Source: CAYTID01 sp964437735 (GTDB lineage Bacteria; Bacteroidota; Ignavibacteria; UBA10030; BY39). From it: DNA of 6,401 nucleotides. The stretch covers positions 1-6,401 of the forward strand of contig CAYTID010000109.1 of NCBI GenBank assembly GCA_964437735.1, written 5' to 3'. Both the position numbers and the translations under genes were made by a program. Below are positions 1 to 5,760 of this stretch, one piece after another (positions within the stretch are counted from its first letter, which is position 1; each line of letters starts with the position of its first letter). The notes under the pieces are model-generated. The model ran no database searches. It had not been told where the DNA came from and saw nothing but the letters and a program-made list of their open reading frames with translations.

Positions 1-674
1 TTCAAATTATACATGGCGGTCCTCATAGTATTTCGGGAGATGATTTTCATTTCAGATGGAATTCACAATTGTTTGCGGCTCCCGGCTATATAGCGGCAAT
101 GGTTAATTTTCACGGTTCGACAAGTTTTGGACAATATTTTGCCGATTGTATAAACGGCGCTCATCCCGATAAACCATTTACCGATATAATGAAAGCAACC
201 GATTACTTGATTAATTTAGGATTTGTAGATGAAAAGAAAATAGCCGCTGCGGGGGGGAGTTACGGCGGATATTTAGTCAGTTGGATAGGAGGCAACACAA
301 ACCGGTTTGCTGCTTTAATTAATCATGCAGGCGTTTACGATTTGATGGCTCAGTTTGCATCGGATGTTACACAAGGGAGAGAACGCTCTTACGGTGGTTC
401 TCCCTGGACTGATAAAGAAGCTGTTCAGCGTTGGAGTCCGGCAGAATATGCAAAAAATTTTAATACGCCAATGCTGGTCATCCACGGTGAAAAAGATTAC
501 CGAGTTCCGATCAATCATGCATTGGAATGCTACGGTGTTTTGAAGGGAAAAGGCGTTACTGCCAGGTTGGTCTATTATCCGGATGAAAACCATTGGATAT
601 TGACACCGCAAAACTCGATTTATTGGTATAAAGAATTTCATGATTGGCTTAATCGGTTCATCGGACAAAATTAA
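1..674 (+). CDS. S9 family peptidase (prolyl oligopeptidase type), C-terminal catalytic domain, 5' end outside window
   Basis: This is the end of a serine peptidase of the S9 family, which cleaves peptides with an alpha/beta-hydrolase domain. The reading frame is open from base 3, so the true start lies upstream and about 223 residues are visible. HGGPH at bases 12-26 fits the conserved HGGP element that precedes the nucleophile and helps form the oxyanion hole. The nucleophile elbow GGSYGGY puts the catalytic Ser at bases 258-260. The Asp is in HGEKDYRVP (bases 495-497) and the His in DENHWI (bases 591-593), so the triad is complete and in the normal order. The C-terminus (YKEFHDWLNRFIG) is the usual amphipathic end helix. 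The N-terminal beta-propeller and any signal peptide are not visible, so the subfamily and cellular location cannot be settled. An internal TTG at base 69 could be mistaken for a start, but the HGGPH upstream shows the gene continues through it. Confidence 0.93.
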   Translation, partial: QIIHGGPHSISGDDFHFRWNSQLFAAPGYIAAMVNFHGSTSFGQYFADCINGAHPDKPFTDIMKATDYLINLGFVDEKKIAAAGGSYGGYLVSWIGGNTNRFAALINHAGVYDLMAQFASDVTQGRERSYGGSPWTDKEAVQRWSPAEYAKNFNTPMLVIHGEKDYRVPINHALECYGVLKGKGVTARLVYYPDENHWILTPQNSIYWYKEFHDWLNRFIGQN

Positions 675-760
675 GAATCGGAGAATGAGTGAAAAGAAGA
701 AGGAATGATTTGGTTGAAAGGATAAATTCATACGCAGAATTGCGGGATTATTAGATTGTT

Positions 761-790
761 TTGTTACACCTGATTACCAAATCTCATAAT
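761..790 (+). promoter_or_regulatory. Possible sigma-70-like promoter for the SDR gene
   Basis: TTGTTA at 761-766 and CATAAT at 785-790 are separated by 18 nt. A transcript starting near 797 would have a leader of about 20 nt containing the ribosome binding site AAGAGG (805-810), seven nt before the ATG. No terminator is obvious in the 143-nt gap after the S9 peptidase gene, so read-through from upstream is also possible. The call rests on motif match and position only. Confidence 0.35.
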
Positions 791-817
791 AACTAAATAA
801 AAAAAAGAGGATTCGAC

Positions 818-1576
818 ATGATAAATTTCACGGGTCAAACCGCACTCGTCACGGGAGGATCACGCGGAATAGGCGCTGCGACGGCGAAAATGTTTGCAGA
901 AGCAGGAGCGGATGTTGCGATTACATATTTGAACAACAAAAAAGCCGCCGATGGTGTTTTGAAAAAAATAGTGGCACTAGGGAAAAGGGGGGTTGCAGTA
1001 AAGGGAGATCTCGTAAATTCAAAATCTGCAAAACGGATTGTTGGAAAAGTTATTGCTGCTTTCGGCAGGATAGATATTTTGATCAATAATGCCGGAATAT
1101 GGAACGAAGGCTCAATCAATAAAATGAGTGAGAAAGCATGGGATGATATGATGGAAATTAATTTAAAAAGTGTATTTAACATGTGCCGTTATGTAATTCC
1201 GGTAATGAAAAAACAAAGACACGGCAAGATAATAAATATTTCGAGTACGGCAGGACAACGGGGCGAGGCATATCATTCGCACTATGCAACTACAAAAGGC
1301 GGAATAATTGCATTCACGAAATCGATAGCTCCCGAATTGATAAATGACGGAATTCGTGTGAACTGTGTTGCACCGGGGTGGGTCGTTACCGATATGACAA
1401 TCCCTTATTTAAAAGATAAAAAACAACTCAAAGAAGTTAAAAATACAATACCTCGCGGAAAAATTGCTACTCCCGAAGAAATTGCAGGACCGATTTTATT
1501 TTTAGCTTCTTCACTTGCCGATAATATCGTCGGTGAAATTTTAAATGTCAATGGCGGCAGCGTGTTGTGCGGGTAG
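818..1576 (+). CDS. SDR family oxidoreductase, FabG-like (3-oxoacyl-ACP reductase type)
   Basis: This is a classical short-chain dehydrogenase/reductase of 252 residues, the usual length, and most likely a cytoplasmic NADP(H)-dependent reductase of a 3-oxoacyl thioester or a related ketone. The cofactor motif TGGSRGIG is at residues 12-19. D64 follows the third strand, NNAG is at 90-93, and the catalytic tetrad is N115, S143, Y156 and K160 (YATTK). S15 and R16, with no acidic residue at the end of strand 2, suggest NADPH rather than NADH. The tail NVNGGS has Asn where many FabG proteins have Asp. The ATG at 818 is supported by AAGAGG at 805-810. The gene stands alone and not in a fab cluster (no acpP, fabD or fabF nearby), so it may be a dedicated SDR and not the housekeeping FabG. 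The substrate cannot be read from the sequence. Confidence 0.93.
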   Translation: MINFTGQTALVTGGSRGIGAATAKMFAEAGADVAITYLNNKKAADGVLKKIVALGKRGVAVKGDLVNSKSAKRIVGKVIAAFGRIDILINNAGIWNEGSINKMSEKAWDDMMEINLKSVFNMCRYVIPVMKKQRHGKIINISSTAGQRGEAYHSHYATTKGGIIAFTKSIAPELINDGIRVNCVAPGWVVTDMTIPYLKDKKQLKEVKNTIPRGKIATPEEIAGPILFLASSLADNIVGEILNVNGGSVLCG

Positions 1577-1601
1577 GTTTGATATAGACTTTCATAAAAT
1601 A

Positions 1602-1611
1602 TTTGTATATT
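1602..1611 (+). promoter_or_regulatory. Possible promoter element upstream of asnA
   Basis: TTTGTATATT contains a -10-like TATATT at 1606-1611, 23 nt before the GTG start of asnA. The same 11-mer, ATTTGTATATT (1601-1611), recurs at 6350-6360 before the tRNA gene. The -35 side is weak here: TTGATA at 1579-1584 is 21 nt away, longer than the ideal spacing. The gap to the SDR gene is only 58 nt, so co-transcription with that gene is an alternative. Confidence 0.35.
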
Positions 1612-1634
1612 CAAAAAAATAAAAAGGAATAAAA

Positions 1635-2675
1635 GTGAACAAAGGTATTATTTTCCCTAAGGGTTACAAGCCCTACTTAAATGTGAAAGAAACTGAGAAA
1701 GCGATTATGTTGATAAAAGATCATTTTCAATCTGTGCTTTCGGCAGAACTAAGGCTTCGCCGCGTAACAGCTCCGATATTTGTACTGCGTGGTACCGGTA
1801 TCAATGATGATTTAAATGGAATTGAACGTCCTGTTTCTTTTCCGATTAAGGATCTGAATAATCAGGTTGCCGAAGTTGTTCACTCTCTGGCAAAGTGGAA
1901 AAGAATGAAACTGGCAGATTACGGTATCGAGGTTGGGTATGGCCTATATACGGATATGAATGCCATCAGAGCAGATGAGGAATTGGATAATATTCATTCC
2001 CTTTATGTAGATCAGTGGGACTGGGAGTTGAATATTCCCAAAGGAAAACGCAATCTTGAATTTCTAAAAAATATTGTAAGAACAATTTACAAATGTTTGA
2101 GAGTTCTGGAATTTGTAGTTTGGGAACATTATCCGAAAATTAAACCTTGGCTGCCCGAAGATATTACTTTTATTCATGCAGATGATTTATTGGCTCAATA
2201 TCCTGATCTTTCACCGAGCGAAAGGGAAGATAAAGCAGCCGAAAAGTACGGGGCGATATTCATAATCGGAATCGGAGGAAATCTGTCAAATGGGAAACCT
2301 CACGACGGAAGAGCTCCCGATTATGATGACTGGACTACACCCACAATAAATAATTACAAAGGTTTAAACGGTGATATTATTTTTTGGAATCCTGTATTAA
2401 AGCACTCGATTGAAATATCATCCATGGGAATACGGGTAGATAAAAAATCGTTATTGCAGCAATTAAAAATGACCAATAATGAGGAGAGAAAAAAGCTTGA
2501 TTTTCATAAAAAATTATTGGACGGAAAATTACCTTACTCAATTGGTGGTGGTATTGGTCAATCTCGTTTGTGTATGTTCTTTTTGCGAAAGGCTCATATT
2601 GGAGAGATTCAGGTAAGCATTTGGCCAGATGAAATGATACGAAAATGCAGTAAAAACAATATATTTATTTTGTAG
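1635..2675 (+). CDS. asnA: Aspartate-ammonia ligase (ammonia-dependent asparagine synthetase)
   Basis: AsnA makes asparagine from aspartate, ammonia and ATP in the cytoplasm, using a class II aminoacyl-tRNA-synthetase-like fold. Hallmark blocks are present in order: GINDDLNG, VVHSLAKWKR, GLYTDMNAIR, HSLYVDQWDWE, APDYDDWTTP, LNGDI, SSMGIRVD and GGGIGQSR. Comparing by eye with E. coli AsnA, the catalytic Asp46, Arg100 and Gln116 correspond to D58, R112 and Q127, so the enzyme should be active. At 346 residues it is about 16 longer than the E. coli protein, mainly through an N-terminal extension (IIFPKGYKP) that I recall in many non-enterobacterial homologs. The start is GTG, supported by AAGGA at 1624-1628 with a 6-nt spacer; the next in-frame ATG would cut into the conserved core. 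One local difference from E. coli is GYGLYTD where that protein has GEGLYTH. Confidence 0.97.
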   Translation: MNKGIIFPKGYKPYLNVKETEKAIMLIKDHFQSVLSAELRLRRVTAPIFVLRGTGINDDLNGIERPVSFPIKDLNNQVAEVVHSLAKWKRMKLADYGIEVGYGLYTDMNAIRADEELDNIHSLYVDQWDWELNIPKGKRNLEFLKNIVRTIYKCLRVLEFVVWEHYPKIKPWLPEDITFIHADDLLAQYPDLSPSEREDKAAEKYGAIFIIGIGGNLSNGKPHDGRAPDYDDWTTPTINNYKGLNGDIIFWNPVLKHSIEISSMGIRVDKKSLLQQLKMTNNEERKKLDFHKKLLDGKLPYSIGGGIGQSRLCMFFLRKAHIGEIQVSIWPDEMIRKCSKNNIFIL

Positions 2676-2749
2676 TTGTTTTCATTTTATTTTTAGAATT
2701 TCCTTTTTTTATTGAAAAACAAGCCGATTTCTACTTTTTTAAATTGTCG

Positions 2750-2813
2750 AAAATCGTCTGATTTTGAGGCTTTTTTTAAAAAAGCCTCAAAATCTTTAAA
2801 AAATAAAGATTTT
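2750..2813. repeat. Overlapping inverted repeats in the asnA-DHS spacer; possible terminator or attenuator-like element
   Basis: The centre is a perfect 17-bp inverted repeat: arm 2760-2776, one central base, arm 2778-2794, with GAGGC/GCCTC at its GC-rich part. A second hairpin reuses the right arm (2789-2798 with 2804-2813, 10 bp, 5-nt A loop). A third reuses the left arm (2750-2755 AAAATC with 2760-2765 GATTTT, 4-nt loop). The three hairpins exclude each other. The large repeat probably ends asnA transcription, but no clean U-tract follows it on the + strand (only TTT after the stem), so ordinary intrinsic termination is not certain. The rest of the 215-nt spacer (2676-2890) is very AT-rich and shows no gene. 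Confidence 0.55.
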
Positions 2814-2815
2814 AC

Positions 2816-2843
2816 TTGCGTAATTCCATAAATTTTCTAATAT
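2816..2843 (+). promoter_or_regulatory. Possible promoter for the DHS-like/H1-like operon
   Basis: TTGCGT (2816-2821) and TAATAT (2838-2843) are separated by 16 nt, just downstream of the hairpin cluster. A transcript from this site would begin near 2850 and have a leader of about 40 nt. In such AT-rich DNA, -10 matches are frequent, so support is weak. Confidence 0.3.
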
Positions 2844-2877
2844 TTCCGATAGAATTTTGATATTATGAAATCGGAAA
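2843..2877 (+). promoter_or_regulatory. 8-bp inverted repeat covering the only SD-like sequence of the DHS-like gene
   Basis: TTTCCGAT (2843-2850) and ATCGGAAA (2870-2877) are perfect inverted repeats around a 19-nt loop. The right arm contains GGAAA (2873-2877), the only SD-like sequence before the ATG at 2891, and it is already far away (13 nt). If transcription starts upstream of 2843 the hairpin could hide this site. If it starts near 2850 the repeat may instead be a DNA operator. Confidence 0.35.
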
Positions 2878-2890
2878 AATTTTTAAATAG

Positions 2891-4048
2891 ATGAAAAGCA
2901 AAAAGCACAATTTTTTATCAGGCAAATCGATCAATCAAAAACCCATTCCTAAGAATATCTCCATTTCTAAATTAGTTGATGAATATTTTCAGGCTTACAA
3001 TTCAGGCAGATTACGTGAAGCATGTCACTTGATGACAAAAAAAATGCTTCAAAAGGATGTAACTATCGGAATGAGTTTGACAGGAGCTTTAACACCTGCC
3101 GGTTTGGGCGGTACTTGCATCGTTCCGTTAATGAAAAGCGGGTTCATTGATTGGATTGTTACAACAGGCGCGAATTTGTATCACGATGCGCATTTTGCCC
3201 TTGGTTTGAGTATGCATTACGGGTCTCCCTTTCTTGATGACAGAATATTGCGAAATGAAGGTGTTGTGCGTATATACGACATCTTATTCGATTATAATGT
3301 CCTATTATCAACGGATGAATTTTTCAGAAAACTTCTTGTTACTGACGATTTTCAGTATGAGATGTCAACGGCTGAGTTGCATTATAAAATCGGAAAGTAC
3401 ATACTCGAACGGGAAAAACTGTTGGGAATAGAAAATAATAGCGTATTAGCGGCTGCATATAAGTACAACGTCCCTATATATACATCTTCCCCAGGCGACA
3501 GTTCGATTGGTATGAATGTTGCCGAAGCCGCTTTAAACGGAAATAAATTAAAAATTGATGTCTTGAAAGATGTAAACGAGACTGCTGCAATCGTTCTTAA
3601 TGCTAAAAGAAATGGGGGCAAAAGCGGAATTTTTATTCTCGGAGGTGGTTCTCCGAAAAATTTTGTTTTACAAACTGAGCCGCATTTACAGGAAGTTTTA
3701 AAAATTAATGAAAAGGGACACGATTATTTTCTGCAAATTACAGATGCCCGTCCGGATACCGGCGGATTATCGGGGGCAACCCCTTCGGAAGCGGTCAGTT
3801 GGGGAAAAGTCGACCCGGAGCAACTGCCGAATACTGTAGTTGTTTATAGTGATACGACTATCGTCTTACCGATTATCACTTCATACATGCTCTCGAATGT
3901 AAAACGACGATCGTTAAAAAAGCTTTATTTAAAAAGAGATCAGTTATTAGACAATTTGTATAAAGAATATTCAGGCTTCAATAAAAAAAGTAAAGTAACA
4001 AACAAAGACTCTAAAGGAGTCAAATCATTCACAAAAACAAGGAGGTAA
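2891..4048 (+). CDS. Deoxyhypusine synthase-like protein (bacterial DHS family)
   Basis: The 385-residue protein belongs to the deoxyhypusine synthase family, NAD-dependent enzymes that transfer an aminobutyl group from spermidine through a lysine imine. The strongest motif is EAVSWGKV with the catalytic-type K306 (human DHS K329). TTGANLYHD (91-99), TSSPGDSSIG (198-207) and ILGGGSPK (249-256) also match the family's NAD and core regions. Bacteria lack eIF5A, the normal target, so bacterial members probably make or modify polyamines or act on an unknown amine acceptor. By eye, several human spermidine-site residues are changed: E137 to H98, D243 to M208, H288 to N257, and D316 is absent. The C-terminal 45 residues are Lys-rich. 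The ATG at 2891 has only a weak, distant SD. The stop codon lies 3 nt before the histone H1-like gene, whose SD overlaps the end of this gene, so the two are surely co-transcribed. Confidence 0.9.
   Translation: MKSKKHNFLSGKSINQKPIPKNISISKLVDEYFQAYNSGRLREACHLMTKKMLQKDVTIGMSLTGALTPAGLGGTCIVPLMKSGFIDWIVTTGANLYHDAHFALGLSMHYGSPFLDDRILRNEGVVRIYDILFDYNVLLSTDEFFRKLLVTDDFQYEMSTAELHYKIGKYILEREKLLGIENNSVLAAAYKYNVPIYTSSPGDSSIGMNVAEAALNGNKLKIDVLKDVNETAAIVLNAKRNGGKSGIFILGGGSPKNFVLQTEPHLQEVLKINEKGHDYFLQITDARPDTGGLSGATPSEAVSWGKVDPEQLPNTVVVYSDTTIVLPIITSYMLSNVKRRSLKKLYLKRDQLLDNLYKEYSGFNKKSKVTNKDSKGVKSFTKTRR
4039..4046 (+). promoter_or_regulatory. Strong Shine-Dalgarno for the H1-like gene, overlapping the DHS stop region
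   Basis: AAGGAGGT at 4039-4046 is a near-perfect SD. It lies in the last two codons and the first stop base of the DHS-like gene, five nt before the ATG at 4052. It fixes that start and suggests the small protein is made in much larger amounts than the enzyme upstream, whose own SD is poor. Confidence 0.85.
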
Positions 4049-4051
4049 ATT

Positions 4052-4261
4052 ATGAGTAAATTCAGTGAATTAACTGATTTAGTTGCCAGTTTTGAAAAAG
4101 ATTTCATAAAATTTTATGACAAGGGTAACAAATCAGCGGGAACCCGCGTTCGCAAAGCAATGAACGAGTTAAAGAAAAAAGCTCAGGAAATCCGCAAGGA
4201 AGTCCAAGAGTTAAAAAGCAGCAAAGAAGATACAGGCGGAATGGTTCCACCCGCAATGTAA
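4052..4261 (+). CDS. Histone H1-like (Hc1 family) small DNA-binding protein
   Basis: This 69-residue, Lys-rich protein resembles the short histone H1-like proteins of the Hc1 family found widely in Bacteroidota and relatives, thought to bind DNA and help organise the nucleoid. The recognisable core is FEKDFIKFYDKGNKSAGTR followed by VRKAMNELKKKAQEIRKE, predicted to be two helices with a basic turn (KGNKSAGTRVRK) between them. The second helix is highly charged and could form a coiled coil. The tail is a short, uncharged GGMVPPAM. The start is fixed by a near-perfect SD, and the gene follows the DHS-like gene by 3 nt. A strong terminator right after it ends the operon. Family assignment is from memory of the motif; DNA binding for this protein is inferred. 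No targeting signal is seen. Confidence 0.85.
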   Translation: MSKFSELTDLVASFEKDFIKFYDKGNKSAGTRVRKAMNELKKKAQEIRKEVQELKSSKEDTGGMVPPAM

Positions 4262-4282
4262 TTATAAATTACATTTATTTAC

Positions 4283-4317
4283 AAGGAGGCTTGGAAAACA
4301 AGCCTCCTTTTCTTTTA
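4283..4317 (+). terminator. Rho-independent terminator after the H1-like gene
   Basis: An 11-bp perfect stem (4283-4293 with 4299-4309) encloses a GAAAA loop and is followed by a T-rich tail (TTTTCTTTTAT). This is a textbook intrinsic terminator that ends the DHS-like/H1-like operon. The left arm happens to contain AAGGAGG, but no reading frame follows it at SD distance. Confidence 0.92.
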
Positions 4318-4333
4318 TATACGGAGTAAGAAT

Positions 4334-5545
4334 ATGACACAAAATTTTATTGTAAAATCAATTATTCTGATTAGTCTGGTATTTTTTGCTTTCCAAAATA
4401 TACCGGATTACAAACAAATTCATACGGAAGCAATAGTTTTCGATGGACACAATGATGTAGTTCAGAGGCTATTGTCGGGAGAAGATTTAAGTAAATTAAC
4501 TCCCAAAGGACACATTGATTTACCCCGATTGAAAATGGGTGGCGTGGATGCTGCTTTCTTTGCAGTTTGGGTTCCACCCGGAAATAAATCAAAGCCCTAT
4601 TTTGACCAAGCCAATGAGCAGATCGTAGCTCTGATTAATCTTGCTAAACAGAATCCAAAATTTATTGAAATCGCTGAGTCTCATTCCGATTTGATTAGAA
4701 TCAATAAAAAAGGAAACTTCGCATTAATGATAAGTATGGAAGGCGCTCATCCGATTGGCGATGATTTGCAGAAACTCGAACAATTTTACAAAAAGGGCGT
4801 TCGTTCAATTATGGTAACATGGAATAACAGTATTAATTGGGCTTCGTCGTCGCAGGATGAAACTCTTTTCCCCGAAAAACTCCAGAGAAAAGGATTGAGT
4901 AAACTGGGAAGAAAGTTTATCGATAAGATGGATGAGTTGGGAATCCTGATTGATGTTTCACATGCAGGAGAGGCAACATTTCGGGATATCATAAAAATAT
5001 CTAAAAATCCAATCATTGCGTCGCACTCAGCCGTATATAATATATGTCCGCATAACAGGAATCTGAAAGACGAACAGATAAAAGCAATAGCGGCTTCGGG
5101 GGGACTTGTCGGTATTCCTTTCGTGGCAAATTTTCTTGACAGCACATTTGCCCGGAAAGAGAGTCAGATGAGGTCACAACATTCCAAGCTTGTCGATTCA
5201 ATCAAATCGAATTGGAAAGGTTCCGTATTAGCGAGAGAAGAAAGAATCGGTCGGATATTAAATTCAGAATACGATAAAATTAAACCATCAGTCGCGACGG
5301 TTGTCGACCATATTGATTACGTCGTAAGACTTGTCGGTGTTGATTATGTCGGAATTGGTTCCGACTATGACGGTATCGGCGTAGCGCCTGAAAATTTAGA
5401 GGACGTCTCATATTTTCCCGAGCTGACAAAAGAGTTAATGCGGAGAAAATACGAGGAATCTGAAATTAAAAAAATAATGGGAGGAAATTTTCTGAGAGTT
5501 TTAAAAACGATTGAAGATAAAAAAGCAAAACCCCGATCGAATTGA
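4334..5545 (+). CDS. M19 family membrane dipeptidase (renal dipeptidase-like), exported
   Basis: M19 dipeptidases are zinc metalloenzymes that hydrolyse dipeptides, in some cases with a D-residue at the C-terminal side. At 403 residues this one is full length. All expected metal and active-site residues are visible: H39 and D41 in DGHND, bridging E136 in SMEGAHP, H210 in DVSHAGE, H231 in ASHSAV, and the aspartate in GIGSDYDG (D344). Residues 6-20 form a hydrophobic segment after a short N-terminus with one Lys, so the enzyme is exported or held by an N-terminal membrane anchor; there is no lipobox cysteine. The ATG at 4334 has GGAG (4323-4326) at a 7-nt spacing. The gene sits behind the H1-like terminator and has no obvious strong promoter of its own; TATATA at 4316-4321 is the only nearby candidate. 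It probably serves peptide recycling or use, like the S9 peptidase nearby. Confidence 0.95.
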   Translation: MTQNFIVKSIILISLVFFAFQNIPDYKQIHTEAIVFDGHNDVVQRLLSGEDLSKLTPKGHIDLPRLKMGGVDAAFFAVWVPPGNKSKPYFDQANEQIVALINLAKQNPKFIEIAESHSDLIRINKKGNFALMISMEGAHPIGDDLQKLEQFYKKGVRSIMVTWNNSINWASSSQDETLFPEKLQRKGLSKLGRKFIDKMDELGILIDVSHAGEATFRDIIKISKNPIIASHSAVYNICPHNRNLKDEQIKAIAASGGLVGIPFVANFLDSTFARKESQMRSQHSKLVDSIKSNWKGSVLAREERIGRILNSEYDKIKPSVATVVDHIDYVVRLVGVDYVGIGSDYDGIGVAPENLEDVSYFPELTKELMRRKYEESEIKKIMGGNFLRVLKTIEDKKAKPRSN

Positions 5546-5555
5546 CCGGGGTTTT
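5527..5555. terminator. Bidirectional terminator between the M19 gene and rpsU
   Basis: AAAACCCCG (5527-5535) pairs with CGGGGTTTT (5547-5555) around an 11-nt loop. On the + strand it is followed by TTTGTTTT and on the minus strand by TTTTGCTTTTTTA, so it can stop both converging transcription units. The left arm lies inside the last M19 codons and the M19 stop codon (5543-5545) is in the loop. rpsU ends only 5 nt from the right arm. Confidence 0.9.
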
Positions 5556-5559
5556 TGTT

Positions 5560-5760
5560 TTACATTAATTCTTCTTCAAATCTAGTGCGGACTGCTCTGC
5601 GAACTGCCTTAATTTTTTTCATCCGCTTTTTGATGGAAGGCTTGGTAAAAAACGTCCTCTTTTTGAATTCTTTCAAAACGCCTGAACGTTCGTATTTTTT
5701 CTTGAATCTTCTTAACGCTTTGTCAATCGATTCATTCTCTTGTATCTGAATGCCTACCAA
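5560..5760 (-). CDS. rpsU: Small ribosomal subunit protein bS21
   Basis: bS21 is a small basic protein of the 30S subunit that lies near the 3' end of 16S rRNA and assists translation initiation. The 66-residue product shows the family pattern: ENESIDKALRRFKKKYERSG near the N-terminus, then KEFKKRTFFTKPSIKKR and a basic C-terminal helix. The start must be TTG at 5760-5758: the codon just before it is an in-frame TGA, the next Met is far inside the protein, and a 9-nt perfect SD lies at the right distance. The gene follows the zinc-ribbon gene with no gap (TGATTG), so it is translated from the same mRNA, perhaps by re-initiation. The C-terminal part (AVRRAVRTRFEE) lacks the Tyr that I recall near position 54 in Flavobacterium bS21, where it helps block the anti-SD. 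That fits the SD use seen in this window. Confidence 0.96.
   Translation of the reverse strand: MVGIQIQENESIDKALRRFKKKYERSGVLKEFKKRTFFTKPSIKKRMKKIKAVRRAVRTRFEEELM

Noticed and set aside
250..256. Run of seven G bases in the S9 gene as a possible frameshift or phase-variable site
   Set aside because: The frame is intact across it and it encodes the conserved GG before the catalytic Ser; there is no sign of an alternative frame being used.
69..674. Reading the S9 peptidase as a small complete gene starting at TTG 69
   Set aside because: The frame is open upstream and contains HGGPH, a conserved part of the S9 catalytic domain, so the gene continues beyond the left edge.
684..707. Short frame M-S-E-K-K-K-E between the S9 and SDR genes
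   Set aside because: Seven codons with no conservation evidence; such frames occur by chance in purine-rich spacers.
315..731. Minus-strand open frame of 138 codons opposite the S9 peptidase
   Set aside because: It lies mostly antisense to a well-supported gene, has no family motifs and shows compositionally biased residues typical of a shadow frame.
4283..4289. AAGGAGG in the terminator stem as a ribosome binding site
   Set aside because: No start codon lies at SD distance, and the sequence is fully explained as the left arm of the terminator.
4786..5145. Minus-strand open frame of 119 codons opposite the M19 dipeptidase
   Set aside because: The + strand has all M19 metal-binding motifs across this stretch; the antisense frame shows no start signal or motif.
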